Below are positions 12,011 through 23,124 of a stretch of 64,000 nucleotides of DNA, piece after piece (the first letter of the stretch is position 1; every line of letters begins with the position of its first letter). Both the position numbers and the translations under genes were made by a program. Source of the DNA: Costus lasius. Its lineage: Eukaryota; Streptophyta; Magnoliopsida; Zingiberales; Costaceae. The notes beneath the pieces were generated by a model. The model saw nothing but the letters and a program-made list of their open reading frames with translations, did not search any database and had not been told where the DNA came from. Location: contig CM050453.2 of the NCBI GenBank assembly GCA_027563935.2, positions 81,938,665 to 82,002,664 on the forward strand. Reading direction: 5' to 3'.

Positions 12011-13231
12011 CATCCAACCCAACACGGCTGTGCTCACCATCACGGTCAGGCCGTGTCTGCCCCTAGAGATGCGTTGCAGCCCTGACGACCCCACTTCGAT
12101 GTGCACCGCCCTCTCTATCATATTGCTCCACCCCATGACGACCCAAAGGAGCCCAACAAGGTGGAAATCCGGCGATCCCAACACCAAAGTAAGCCCCCGG
12201 ACCATTTCTTGGGCGTCATTAGCCCTCTATCCATCCATACCAAAGTGGGGCAACCCAAGGGCACTACGAGCCAATCCCCTAAAGATCCAAATCCAAGTGG
12301 GCCGCTTAATCTGATTAGCAACACGGCCTAAGACCGAGCTGCGACGGTGGTGACCCAGCGCACAACATCGAAGTTCTGCTGTTTTGTCGCCATGTGCTCA
12401 GAGCGCGTCTAAACCGCCCCCGTACGAAGATGCAGGATCGTGCTACTAGCTTCGAAGAATATTAGGTACTAGTTTGTTAATTTTCGTCTTGTAGTTGCAG
12501 CTTGACCACTTTTGTGGTCTGCAAGAGTTGGTAGGTGGTTAAAGTAGAGTGTCTCTTGTGTATTTTGTTTGTTCCCTCCCCTCTTATTCTATAAAAGAGG
12601 AGATAGGGCTAAGTGTTGAGCAGTTCTCTTAGAGGTAGGGATCTCCTGGTGAGCTAGAGTGAGCTTCCAGCTTGTGTGGAAGGCAAAGTTGCTTCGCCTA
12701 CGGAGTTGTAAGAGTTGGTGACCGGTGTCTCGACTCGGCTTAGTTTCCATCTTTATAAGAAGTAAATCCCACCCTCCGGTGGGTCAGGTTCGCATGTTTT
12801 TCTATTTTCTTGCTTTGATACCGAGTTGGCTTTCTCCTTTCTTCTTCACCCATGGCTGTCCGTTCATCGGAGGCGTGGTATCTCTTGTCTTTGGTTTGTT
12901 TCAGTTGCGTAGACGCGCGAGCTGAACCCCGCAAAGCCGCAGTCCCCCAACGCAAGCTAAGCTTAAAACGCGCTAAGAGGGCCGCAGGATTTCGCTAAAT
13001 TTGCTATGAGGTTAGTGCGCTGTATTACTGAGTTGGGTTCCGTTCTCTTCATTCGCATTCGTGTTGCCCTAATCGAACTCTTCGTTATTTCGTCGTGCTT
13101 TCTACCGGATTCCCTGAACTTTTCCGACACGTTTTCTCTTCTCTCGTCTCACGACCCTCTCCCGTTTTATCGAGCATTGTGTACAACCCTAGAATACGGC
13201 TTAAGGATCCCCTAACCTATTAGTTGCTACA
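12011..13231 (+). mobile_element. 5' LTR of element A (chromovirus-like Ty3/gypsy)
   Basis: This segment is nearly colinear with the split LTR copy at about 28597-29152 plus 39118-39778, and it ends ...TTGCTACA seven bases before a tRNA-Met type primer site, so the 3' boundary is good. The left boundary is uncertain because similarity to the 28.6-kb copy begins within AACACGG-type palindromic repeat sequence. It contains a TATA-like box at 12590. Downstream it is followed in order by gag, PR, RT, RNase H and IN of element A. Confidence 0.72.
12590..12600 (+). promoter_or_regulatory. TATA-like box of the A LTR
   Basis: CTATAAAAGAGG, embedded in a short inverted repeat (CCTCTTATT ... AAAAGAGG). 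The same box is present in the second A LTR at about 39136-39147, where element C has inserted about 20 bp upstream of it. Likely the RNA polymerase II core promoter of the family; inferred from position only. Confidence 0.5.
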
Positions 13232-13238
13232 TCAATTC

Positions 13239-13250
13239 TGGTATCAAAGG
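13239..13250 (+). promoter_or_regulatory. Primer-binding site of element A, tRNA-Met type
   Basis: TGGTATCAAAGG, seven bases after the LTR end at 13231, close to the complement of the plant initiator tRNA-Met 3' end. This primer type fits the chromovirus-like pol that follows and differs from the tRNA-Asp type sites of B and F. Confidence 0.7.
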
Positions 13251-13389
13251 ACGTTGCGCGTTCGATTCTTATCGTTCGCACGATCCCTCAACATCGCATT
13301 GCATATTTCTGCATCCTTTTGGTGTTTTCAGCATTTTACCTTAGTCGTCTCCCCCTTGTTTGTGCATGGTGACTACACGGTCATAAATT

Positions 13390-14760
13390 ATGTCGTCTCA
13401 ATACCTGGAAACCATCCCTGAAACCCAAGAGTCGGTTCAGCCTTCAGAAGGGGCTAACACCCGGTTAGAGTCTATGGTTGCACTTGAGGCGCGGATCGAT
13501 GCGAAGCTTGATGCGCTCTCCGCGCAAGTGGACGCTCAACAAGCAAGCACACATGCCATGGTCCAGCAGATTTTGGCTGGGATCCAACAACTTATTGGTC
13601 AACCCGGGTCCATGGAGCATGGTCGCCCGAACTCGGTTAGTCCCCCGGTGTCCGCAAACCCAGGCCCCACTAGAGAATTGCCCTCGATGGCCGCGCCCAC
13701 ACGGCGGCGTGCCCATGAGGATGAATGGGGTCACCCGTGACTTCATGAGGTGCTTAGGAACCCAAGTTACGGTGATGATCCCCTCGATTGGGACGATGTT
13801 TGGGCCGCACAAGGGCCCCAGCCCGGGGGTCGTTTTGGCCACGCTTGGGCCGCACCTCGAACCCCAGCCCAAACCTAGTGTTGAGCACCCTTGAGTGGAC
13901 GACGATTTCTGTCGTTTCATTCGTAACACCCCTGCGCCCTTCACCGGTGGTCTTGACCCCACACAGTTCTAAGATTAGGTCGCGTCTGTTGACGCGTATT
14001 TTAACCTTAGCGAATGGCCTCCGAACTCACGAGTTCAGTATGTGCGCACCTTACTTGAGGGGCCTGCACGTTTATATTGGGAAAACGTGGAGCGCCAAAA
14101 CGCACAGTAGGCTCTTCCCCCGATCACCGAGTGGGCGGAGATGCGGTATCGTCTCTGTGAGCGATATGAACCCCCTTCGTATAGGTAGCGCCTTCTTGAT
14201 CGATATAGTAGCCTACACCAAGGGTCGGGTATCGTCGAGGAGTACCGTCTCACCTTCGAGACGTTGCAACTCCGTTGCAATTTGCAGGAGGACCCCGAGT
14301 TAGTTTTGTCGAAATTCAAGAATGGGCTCCGAGCGGATATCCGCCGAGCCTTACCCACGTATGGATCGGAGACTCTTGACCAAACTTTTTAGCACGCTCG
14401 AGACATCGAGCAAGACCTTCACGTCGCTGCAAGATGTAGTGACCTTGGCCCCCATAGACGTCCTCATGCGGGCGATCCCCCGCAACCCCACCCGTGACTT
14501 GAGCGTCCGGAACCTCGTCTGGATCCGAGACCCACACCCCCGCCCCAACCATCCCCTAGGCGCCCACACCTCGAGGCTTCATCTTCTCCGCCCACGTGGG
14601 AAGAAAAGGGTAAGGCCCCCACGGTTGGCTCCTCTACTCGCATCACTTGCTATAACTGTTTGCAGCCGGGTCACTTGTCGCGTGAATGTCCCAAGAAACC
14701 CGCTCGAGCCGACACGGGTCCGGCTCGCGTCGCCACCATAACCCCCACTGAGCATGACGT
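13390..14760 (+). pseudogene. gag of element A (broken)
   Basis: Structural capsid/nucleocapsid region. The first frame (13390-13740) has a likely start ATG and an alpha-helical N-terminus with a Q/A-rich coiled-coil-like stretch. After a stop at 13738 the reading shifts; from about 13990 frame 2 reads an LTR-gag-like core (WPPNSRVQYVRTLLEG, TEWAEMRYRLCERYEPP, EEYRLTFETLQLRC) interrupted by several TAA/TAG codons. It ends in a CX2CX4HX4C zinc knuckle (CYNCLQPGHLSREC) at 14648-14689. Stops such as those at 13970-13980, 14108 and 14387 fall where Gln or Trp codons would be expected, consistent with C-to-T or G-to-A change. Confidence 0.8.
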
Positions 14761-15532
14761 TGAGGCGGAGTGTTACACTAGTGGTGAGGAGTCGGGTCCG
14801 TCCGCACTTGTCGTCCGTTGCAACCTCGTGCAACCCGCGCCTACCGAGGATTGGAGGCGCTCTGGCATTTTTACGACTTACATTAAGTGCAAAGGGCACT
14901 CGTGTAAGATCGTCATTGACGGTGGTAGTAGCCTGAACGTGGTCTCTCGGACCGCGGTCACGCGTTTCGGCCTTCCCCTTGAACCCCACCCGAGACCTTA
15001 TTCTATCGCATGGGTCGATACCACGAGCCATCCAGTCACACACCAATGTAAGGTCCCCATCGCGTTTGGGAACTATCATGAGAAGGTATTGTGCAACGTC
15101 GCGACTATGGACGTCGCTCACGTCCTCCTTGGTCGCCCATGGTTGTACGATAGAGACGTAGTCCACTATGGCCGGTTGAACACTTATGTGTTCGACCACG
15201 ATGAGCAGAAGATTCGTCTGATTCCAGCTCCGCCCAAGGAACTTCGTGCGTCCACCTCCAAGGGTCTGATTACACCCTCGGCACCCGCCCCTCTACCTTC
15301 CCCCATGATCTCCCTCATGCACACCCCCGCACTGGTTCGCGAAGCTCATGCGGCCAAGACTGTCTACGTGCTCATGGTGCGCGAAGTGCAGGGCCCTGTC
15401 CCTTACCCTGATCCGGCACCTCCTGTTGAGGTGTCCGCCCTCCTTGCCGAGTTTAGTGATATCAGCCCCGAGGATTTGCCTCATGGCCTTCCCCCGGAAA
15501 GGGAAATTCAGCACGCGATTGACCTCCTCTAG
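14761..15532 (+). pseudogene. Aspartic protease region of element A pol
   Basis: Retropepsin-type domain processing Gag-Pol. The open segment (frame of 14660-15532) contains VIDGGSSLNVVS, where the D-G-G-S positions correspond to the D-[ST]-G catalytic motif, with flap and C-terminal hydrophobic strand HVLLGRPWLYD. A CX2C-type knuckle lies just upstream in the same frame, so gag and pol are fused. A TAG at 15530-15532 separates this part from RT, which continues in the same frame. The D-G-G instead of D-T/S-G is a variation known in plant Ty3/gypsy proteases; activity here is doubtful given the stop. Confidence 0.78.
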
Positions 15533-16800
15533 GGAGCACCCCTCCCTAACTTGCCCCATCATCGCCTTAACCCCGCTGAACACGCTGAGTTACAGCATCA
15601 GGTGGATGATCTCCTCACTAAGGGGTACATCCGTGAGAGTCTTAGCCCTTGCGCCATTCCCGCGCTCCTCACGCCCAAAAAGGACGGGTCGTGGCGCATG
15701 TGTGTCGATAGCCGCGCCATCAACCGGATCACTATCAAGTATCGGTTTCCCATTCCTCGGCTAGACGATATGTTGGATCTGATCTCCGGCGCGTCTTGGT
15801 TTTCCAAGCTCGACCTCTGGAGCGGATATCACCAGGTCCGCATTTGCGAGGGTGATGAGTGGAAGACCGCGTTCAAGACCAAGGACGGTCTTTACGAGTG
15901 GCTCGTTATGCCATTCAGGTTGTCCAATGCCCCATCTACATTTATGCGCTTGATGAGTCAAGTCCTTAGGCCGCACATGGGCAAGTTTTTGGTCGTCTAC
16001 TTCGATGACATTCTGATCTTTAGTCGGACCCGTGATGAACACTTGGAGCATCTTCACTCCACTTTTGACCTCCTGCGCAAGGAGCGCCTCTTCCTTAACA
16101 CGAAGAAGTGCGCCTTCCTGACCAACAGCGTGTATTTCCTTGGATACATTGTGTCCGACCAAGGTCTGTCCCTTGACCCTGCGAAGGTTGAGGCCATCTG
16201 GCATTGGCCCGAGCCTTGCACCGTGACTAAGGTCCATAGTTTCTTGGGTCTTGCAGGATTTTACTGCAGGTTCATCCGCGGGTTCAGCACAATTGCCACC
16301 CCCTTAACCCAGCATCTCTCCAAGGACGACTTTGAGTGGACCCCTGCCACTCAACGAACTTTTGACGCACTTAAGGACGCCCTGACCATCGCTCCTGTCT
16401 TGCGCTTCCCTGATTTCTCGAAAGTCTTCGAGGTAGCGTACGATGCCTCCGGGTCCGGCATCGGTGGGTCCCTTAGTCAAGAAGGCCATCCCGTGGCTTT
16501 CTTTAGCGAAAAACTGAATGCGGTCCGACAGCGTTACTCCACGTATGACAAGGAGTTCTACGCGATGGTTCAGTCCCTCCGGCAGTGGAGGCATTACCTC
16601 CTCCACCGCGAGTTCGTGTTGTATAGCGACCATCAGGCCCTCTCCTTCCTTAATGCCCAAAAGAAGTTGGGCGCCCGCCATGCTAAGTGGGTCGAGTACC
16701 TACAACAGTATTCCTTCGTGATCAATCACAAGGCAGGTGAGGAGAACATCGTCGCAGATGCCTTGAGTCGCGTCCGAACCCTCTTATGCGTGATGCACAC
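15533..16800 (+). pseudogene. Reverse transcriptase and RNase H of element A
   Basis: RT reads KLDLWSGYHQVRI (fingers/palm), MPF-LSNAPSTFMRLM, and the catalytic YFDD box at 15998-16009, followed by a thumb region with FLGY and FYCRFIRGFS. RNase H follows with FEVAYDASGSGIGG, SEKLNAVRQRYSTYDKEFYA and LYSDHQALSFL, ending in IVADALSR. All core catalytic residues I looked for are present. A Gly-to-Arg change occurs in the normally conserved MPFGL box (15910-15930). The frame continues unbroken to about 17085, so this is the best preserved part of A. Confidence 0.88.
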
Positions 16801-18064
16801 TCGCGTCAATACATTTGACCATGTCAAAGAGGAGTACGCCACTTGTTCTAATTTTGGCGCCATCTACGCCGCTTTGATCGAGTCCACCGACCCCGACTCC
16901 CCCTACCAATTGTGCGAGGGTTACCTCTTCTTGGGGAATCAGTTGTACATTCCCCGTTCGTCGCTTCGAGATCATCTTTTGCTCGAGCTTCATGCCGGTG
17001 GCATCGCTGGCCATCATGGCCACGACAAGACCCTTGAGATGGCGGAGGAACGCCTCTTTTGGCCATCCCTCCATAAGGATGTTGAGTGTGCGCCATTGCA
17101 GTATGTGTCAGTTGTCCAAACCCCGCCCTTCGAACACGGGTCTCTACACCCCTTTGCCAGTGGCCAGCGGCCCGTGGTGCGACTTGAGCATGGACTTTGT
17201 CCTTGGGTTACCTCAGACCGCCTCCCGCTTCGATTCGATCTATGTCGTTGTTGATCGATTTTCGAAGATAGCCCATTTTATCCTTTGTTCGCGCACAGCG
17301 GACGCTTCTCACGTCGCACATCTTTTTGTCCGGGAGATTGTGCGTCTCTATGGCCTTCCCTCCACCATCGTGTCCGACCACGACATGCGTTTTGTGAGCC
17401 ACTTCTGGCGCTCACTATGGGCCCTCTTTGGAACCACTCTGAAATTCTCCACGGCCTATCATCCCCAAACCGATGGGCAAACCAAGGTCATTAACCGTAG
17501 TTTGGGCAACCTTCTCCGTTGTCTCATCGGGGAACATCCGATGTCTTGGGACTCCATCCTACCCATGGTCGAGTTCGCGTACAATAGTGCTTCTAATAGG
17601 TCTACGGGTCTTAGTCCCTTCCAGATCGTTTCGGGCCATCAACCGCGTAAACCTATCGACCTGCATGACCTTCCCATGGAGTCTCATCTCTCCCCGCATC
17701 CATATTCCTTTGCCCAGCATATTACTAGTCTACATGATGAGGTCTGGCGTCGTATCTTTTCGAGCAACATTCATAATGCAATGAAGGCCAACAAGCATCG
17801 TAGGCCACATCATTTCTCTGTAGGTGAGTTGGTGAGGGTGCGTATCCACCCCGAGCGTCTGTCCAACCGGGCGCATTTTAAGCTTCAGCCGCATTACATG
17901 GGGCCTTATGCGATGATGCGGCGGATCGGCTCTAACGCCTACGTTCTGGACTTGCCCGAGGACATGGGGATCCACCCCATCTTCAACATAGCGGATCTCC
18001 TTCCCATCCACGGCCCTTTGGAGGGCCCATCTGACACCAACGACCCGCTACCTCCTAGTTCTCC
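16801..18064 (+). pseudogene. Integrase of element A (frameshifted, catalytic Glu changed to Lys)
   Basis: The HHCC zinc domain begins at HAGGIAGHHGHDKT, but a small deletion near 17085 moves its second half (HCSMCQ) and the rest into another frame (16992-18428). The core shows MDFVLGLP and a VSDHDMRF segment for the first two acidic residues; the third, expected in TDGQTEV-type sequence, is AAG (Lys) at 17484-17486. A GPF/Y-like segment (MGPYAMMRRIGSNAYVLDL) ends the domain, as in chromoviruses; I see no canonical chromodomain after it. The product would not be catalytic. Clade (CRM-, Reina- or Tekay-like) not resolved. Confidence 0.85.
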
Positions 18065-18384
18065 GGAGGACAACCCATCAGATCACGCAGCGAAAGCTGA
18101 TGCAGGAGCAAACGGGCCCATGAACATACTTGAGGATGGCCCAACCCCTCCAACAGACACTTGGGGAGACTCCCCAGGGCCCCAGAAATTTTTCTCGGAA
18201 TTTAGGCCTCAGTCAGAGTTCCCCAGACCCCGACACGGCCAGACCGTGCGCCCCGTCATGGCCGTGACACGGTCGCCTGCAGACGCCAACGCCGAACACG
18301 GGCGTGCTCCTGGTCACAAGCGAGCCGTGCCCGGTTCTGTGGATTTCAGCAACTCCCATCACGGCCATGTGATAGCGCCCACAG
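18065..18384 (+). repeat. Post-pol tail of A with palindromic units
   Basis: Proline-rich open frame continuing from integrase into degenerate palindromic units based on ACACGG/CCGTG (for example CACGGCCAGACCGTG at about 18235 and GAACACGGGCGTGCTC at about 18293). The last units match the array at 28406-28625. Sequence homology to A stops near 18384; no A polypurine tract or 3' LTR follows. Coding through this part is probably incidental. Confidence 0.6.
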
Positions 18385-18784
18385 ATATAGTAGGCGTTTC
18401 TCGCAAGTGCATGGGACTATCGAAGTAATAAAATATCGATCCCACAGGGACTAATGGACAAGTACCGACAGATCTTGAATTTGCTAGCTAGAGAATGTGA
18501 AATTGATGAAGTCTGAATGTTAACTAATTAAATGCACGAAAATGTAATTGGAGGAATTTGCACGAGAGAATCTTAATAGTATGAAACATCAGGATGTGGG
18601 TTCACCGCCTCGACTTCTTACAGCCGAATAGCCCAGACTCCAACGCCTTTATCCTGTCTAGTTCAAGGGATTCGACTTCCTTGTCACTTAGGTAGGTGCT
18701 CCCTCAAATAGCTGGTTTGTTTCCACAATCACGGCTATAGGTCAAACCTGTTATGTCCTGGCGCTTGGTCGGAAACGCTTCTCC
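18385..18784 (-). mobile_element. LTR fragment of another B-like family
   Basis: Begins with a U5-type terminus read on the minus strand (plus-strand CTCGCAAGTGCATGGG, then CGAAGTAATAAAATATCG), the same formula as the ends of LTRs B and G and of the solo LTR at 1691. It truncates the 3' side of element A and is itself cut near 18784. No coding. Confidence 0.6.
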
Positions 18785-18931
18785 CCAATACGCCTAAACT
18801 CCTACTACTTCCACAGTAGGTACAGGATGACAAAAGGGGTCCTCCCCAACAATTCCTGGCTTACAAACTATTGTATCCCAAGTTGTTTGGCGTGTACCTG
18901 GGACTAATCCCAGGCAACGGCGCCAAAAACT
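18785..18931 (-). mobile_element. Internal leader fragment with primer site beyond the B 3' LTR
   Basis: The stretch directly outside the 3' LTR of element B contains a tRNA-Asp type primer-binding site (minus strand, 18909-18925) and a 65-bp block (18870-18931) nearly identical to 24952-25013, the leader next to the B 5' LTR. An LTR-internal-LTR-leader order is not that of a simple insertion; it indicates recombination between related copies. The left limit, near 18785, is a junction with an unrelated LTR piece. Confidence 0.65.
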
Positions 18932-19204
18932 TGTTGTGATCCACAAGTGCACGGATACTTCGAAGTAATAAAAATATCGAACCACAGAGACCTACGTGTT
19001 AAGTACCAAATAGATGTTTTCTCACTAGCTAAGCAAACCGCATATGATGGAAGTAAACTATGCAGAAAAGTATGCTAAAAAGATAATCAGAGAGAGAACT
19101 GGGACTAGGGTTTCATCCACCCTGATTTCAATGACTAGATATGAATAAAAGGTCGTCAATCAAATCTTGTTATGATAAAGACTTAATTTACTTCATAAAG
19201 GGAT

Positions 19205-19445
19205 TTTCTCACTTTCGTGAAGACAATCGTGCAGGGATCAATCTTCGCTTTCGCGCAAGATTTATCCCAACGCTAAAGATAAGTAAATCATCAATCAAAG
19301 AATTCAAAGATCACTTTCGTGCATCCGAATTCTAAGTTAATTGTCTCGAGCGGAATCTCAAGGATTACTTTCGTGCATCCAAGACTCAACACCAGTTCTA
19401 TCTAGTGTTGTCCAACGTTCCGATCCTCACTTTCATGCATGATCT
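19205..19445. repeat. CTTTCGTGCA motif series in the B LTR
   Basis: Five degenerate copies: CACTTTCGTGAAG (19211), CGCTTTCGCGCAAG (19247), CACTTTCGTGCATCC (19313), TACTTTCGTGCATCC (19369) and CACTTTCATGCATG (19431), spaced about 35-65 bp. The 5' LTR (25295-25530) and the G LTR (56285-56460) hold the same series; F carries the complementary form (ACGAGAGTGA, 46920-47040). Confidence 0.75.
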
Positions 19446-20189
19446 CCACGTTTGACACACTAACTTAATCCTAGGTTCATAATTATCAACATGGCAATCA
19501 CGTCACTAAAATAAAGAAATAAGAACTTTAACCTAATCTCTTACGGTGAGTTCCTATTTATCAATTTTAGGGTTCCAATTCTCAAGCAAATCACCTTTCA
19601 GTCCTTATTGCGAGAACTCTAAACATGATGATAAGAAGTAAACTAAGGAGAAATTTAGACCAATAATCACATAGGTAAAATTATCATGGCAAAATTATCT
19701 TGACGGAATAAAAAGTTATCTAATCATATAAAACCAAAGGGATTACACCCATGTTCCAAATATGTTTAAGCTTGCATGGAGAAAGAAATACAATCAACCA
19801 TAGTTTCAAAGTATCAGAAATTGAAGAGAAGGAAGAAATAAACTTTACAACGCGGTTGTAATAGAAATTACAGCTATAATCACGCGTATGAACAGTGCCG
19901 GCGGCGTTCTTTCCTTGATTCCTCCTCCAATCGAACTCTTTTTGCTCTGAAACTTTTGGTGCGTCCTCCTCTCCTCTAGACGAAGCTTCTGTCTGAAAAT
20001 TACGGCCTGAGGTAGTCTCTACGCCTCTCGGCATGAGGCCAAACCCTAAGCGCCTCTCTATCGATTTCTCTCTCGATACTTGATCAAAATTCTTTCTTCC
20101 ACTTCGTGTGTCTTCTCCTCTTAAAGATGAGTCCGCAGCATCTTTCAGATCTCAATTTGGAGGTCTAGATCAAAACTTATGATCCGCGC

Positions 20190-20580
20190 AAGATTCAGAC
20201 CCGTAAAAATCATGTATTTGAATGAAATTACGGTACCGTAATGTATATTACGGCAGTGCCGTAATTTTGGCTCTGTGAAGTATTTGTCAAGATTATGGCC
20301 CGTAAAAATATTTACAACCGTGCCGTATTTGCTTCTGTATGTTTCTGGACCAAAATACGGCCCGTAAAGATCATTACGGTAGTGCCGTAATCTCTGAAAT
20401 CTCTCGGGTGGAAAATCATCTAGCATTACGGCACCGTAAAGATTGTTACGGCGGTACCATAATCGCCATGAAAACTCTGGTCAAAATCTTCCCAAATTAT
20501 GGCACCTATGGTCAAACTCTGGTCAAAATATTCCCAAATTACGCCATAATCCATTACGGGGGTGCCGTAATTTGCTATGA
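20190..20580. repeat. TTACGG palindrome array in B 3' LTR
   Basis: About six units of 60-75 bp, each typically with two palindromes a few bases apart, such as TTACGGTACCGTAA (20228-20241) followed by TTACGGCAGTGCCGTAA (20248-20264). Units are linked by repeats of a CTCTGAAATCTCTCGGGT or CTCTGGTCAAAATC type phrase. Degenerate members lose one arm. Confidence 0.85.
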
Positions 20581-20826
20581 AGCTCTGATTCTCTTGAAAT
20601 TTGATGTGTGACTTCGTTTTGATTTCTGGAATCCATTGTTGTGCTCGAATCCTTCAAAATCGATCAAAATATAGCACTTTTTACCTGAAATTCATGAAAA
20701 ATAAGAAATTGTGTAGATTCCGTGATATTTAACAAATAATGCTTAAAAACAAGCAAAAGTTCATAAATATGACACGAAAAGATATATAAAATGGCATGAA
20801 ATTTACTATAAATTTCGGTGTCATCA

Positions 20827-23124
20827 AACACATAAGGCTCAAACTTTGCTTGTCCTCAAACAAATAGATCGAATAAAGAACTCTACTATGGAAAATATGC
20901 CTTTTTATGAAAAATAAATTTCTAAAGTATAATCACTCATGAAATTTTCCCCTAACTTTTTGCACAAAATTTCAGATAAATACATCATCCTCGGAATTTA
21001 GTCTTTAAGATTCACAGCTTTGATCAAATAAAACTTTGCAACTCGCATAATAAACAGAATTTCAGTCGCATGATTTCACCCAATTTTCAGTTTAAATCTA
21101 TCTTACCTTTGTTTACAGGAATAGGATATCCAAAATCTTTTCCACACATTTTTTTATGTCTTTTTGATGGCATGTAACCACATAGATACACACTTCTTAT
21201 TTGTACTTCAACTCTTATCTTCGGAACCACTGTAAATTTTACACAATGCCAAGTAGACGAGTCATGTTCTTTTTCTCTTTCTCTTTTTTTTTTGTACAGA
21301 CTTCAACCCATGTCCTTTGGTACCACTGTCAATTTTACACAGTGCCAAGTAGAGGAGTCTCTGACTATTTTTGTGGATCTTGGAATCTTTCTTCCCAACA
21401 AATAGTAGAATAGACTAAACATCAACTAGGTTAATCAATTGACATCAATTCAAAAATTACACTCATATGCTCATTTTATTCAAGTAAGATGCTTTACTCT
21501 TGGATTGCATTCATCAAACAACATACCTACCCAAAAACTTTATGCATCAAACAATGAAGAATTTCAACAAGTAGATATATATTGAAGAAATAAATTTAAC
21601 ATAATAGGTATATCTCCATTCATAGGCATGCGTGCATGAACATTCATCACGATATATAACAAAAATCTACCCATCTCTCATCTCATGGATTCATGTCATA
21701 AAATTTTTAAACATAAAAATATCAATATCAATGCAAAAGGTGTGAAGTATGAAACTCAAACAATCATAGTCAAAAGTGTAATATGATAGATTCAAGAGAC
21801 TTCATAGAATAGAAATCTCAATGAGTGATATATCAAAAGCTAGTCAAAGATGCAAACCATACGAAATAATCATGAATACAAGAGTGTGCAAACGATACTC
21901 ACAAAACTATATAGCAAGCTCTGACCAAAAATACATAAGGCTCAGTATAAAAATAGTGTCGGGGCAGATGCTGCAAAGTTGAAAGATGTGCCTTTTGAAA
22001 ATTTTACCTGCACAATTTAGGGTACATAAGGCTCAGTCTAAAAATAGTCTCAAAAATAATAATAATAAAAATAATTCTCTCAATGGAGAATCAGAGCTGT
22101 CGTCAGAGGTCTGAAGAGGATGCCAGTGGAAAAAGCTGATGCAGCTGAGAAGCAGAGGGTGAACAAAGGCTAGCTGAAAAGCTGCTAGCAATGATGGTGA
22201 TGGTGCTGACAGTAGAGTGAGTAATCTCTAGTGGTCTGCTAGAAATCACAGTCCTGGAGGTGAGATTGTCGGCCAGTGGGTGTGAGAGATAGCACTGCAG
22301 AGAAAAAAAATCAGTCACTAATGAAGAATCTGCTGCATAACTAAATAAAATCAATAGAATAAGAAGCAGTAGAAGAAGTAAGAATCTGCATATGGTATAA
22401 TCCAGTGTCGACGGCTAGATACAGTGATGTCAGAGGCAGATGCAGTGGTAGCTAGAGGTGGAAGACAGTTGCTTTTGAAGATTTCTGGATCTCGAGACAG
22501 AAGAAGCAATAACAGGTAGAAAGCAAACAATGCAGTTTTTGAATTTTTTATGAAAAGTAGCCATACCCTAGAATAAAATTTAATGATCCAAATAGAAAAT
22601 GGATAGAACCAAGTTGTAGAATAAGATATGTTCTTTTCAGACGTATGAAAATTAAAGGATCAAAATATGTCAGGAATTTAGGGTATCAACAGAAAGAAGG
22701 CTACTCAGATTAAAAACTGCACAAACTGCACAAAAGTTAATCAGATTCGAAAAGTTGCCATGTGTCCTAGAATGATCAGAAAATATTTTCACGAAAACAA
22801 CTATTCCACGAGATAGAACAACACACGAACTTCATATTCCATGTGAGAAATCAGGTTTTCAAGTCATCAAAACATCTTAAAAAGTGGCACCAAAAGTGCT
22901 ATTCATATTAGTCAGAAAAAAAACTACTGCAGAAATTTATCAAAATCGAAAAGTTTCTATGGGTTTTAGAAAGATCCATCGACTTTAAAATTCAGAAAAA
23001 ATTTCCAGATGATAGACAAAGATGAGTACTTCGTGATGGTGCCAAAGATCAAAAATTTTCGTGACCCAGTTTCTTAAAATTAATGCGAGAAAACACCTAG
23101 TCAGATAAGCAAACTACAGTTCAA
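20827..23124 (-). other. B untranslated 3' internal region with hairpin pair
   Basis: No coding. Directly inside the 3' LTR the minus strand reads GTTTGAGCCTTATGTGTT where a purine-rich PPT would be expected, preceded by TTTGAGGACAAGCAAAG, a phrase found at the same place in C and G. A hairpin CACTGT...ACAGTG lies at 21324-21344 with a degenerate partner at 21228-21248. The words ACATAAGGCTCA recur near 20830, 21936 and 22025. Confidence 0.6.

Larger units (their letters stand above)
18932..20826 (-). mobile_element. 3' LTR of element B
   Basis: On the minus strand it starts TGATGACACCG and ends GGATCACAACA. It is closely similar along its length to 25014-26918, with scattered substitutions and a rearranged stretch near 20490-20530 where a TCTGGTCAAA phrase is duplicated. 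It holds the repeated CTTTCGTGCA motif (19210-19440) and a palindromic array (20190-20580). Confidence 0.9.

Noticed and set aside
13465..13962. 165-codon minus frame opposite element A gag
   Set aside because: It is antisense to recognisable gag sequence in GC-rich DNA; no homology or start context supports it.
18794..18985. 63-codon minus frame sharing its N-terminus with the 25067 frame
   Set aside because: The similarity is duplicated LTR-leader DNA rather than conserved coding sequence.
20190..20580. Regular repeats with spacers suggestive of a CRISPR array
   Set aside because: Units are degenerate palindromes in a plant LTR, present in both LTRs and in related elements; linkers are repeated too and there is no cas gene.
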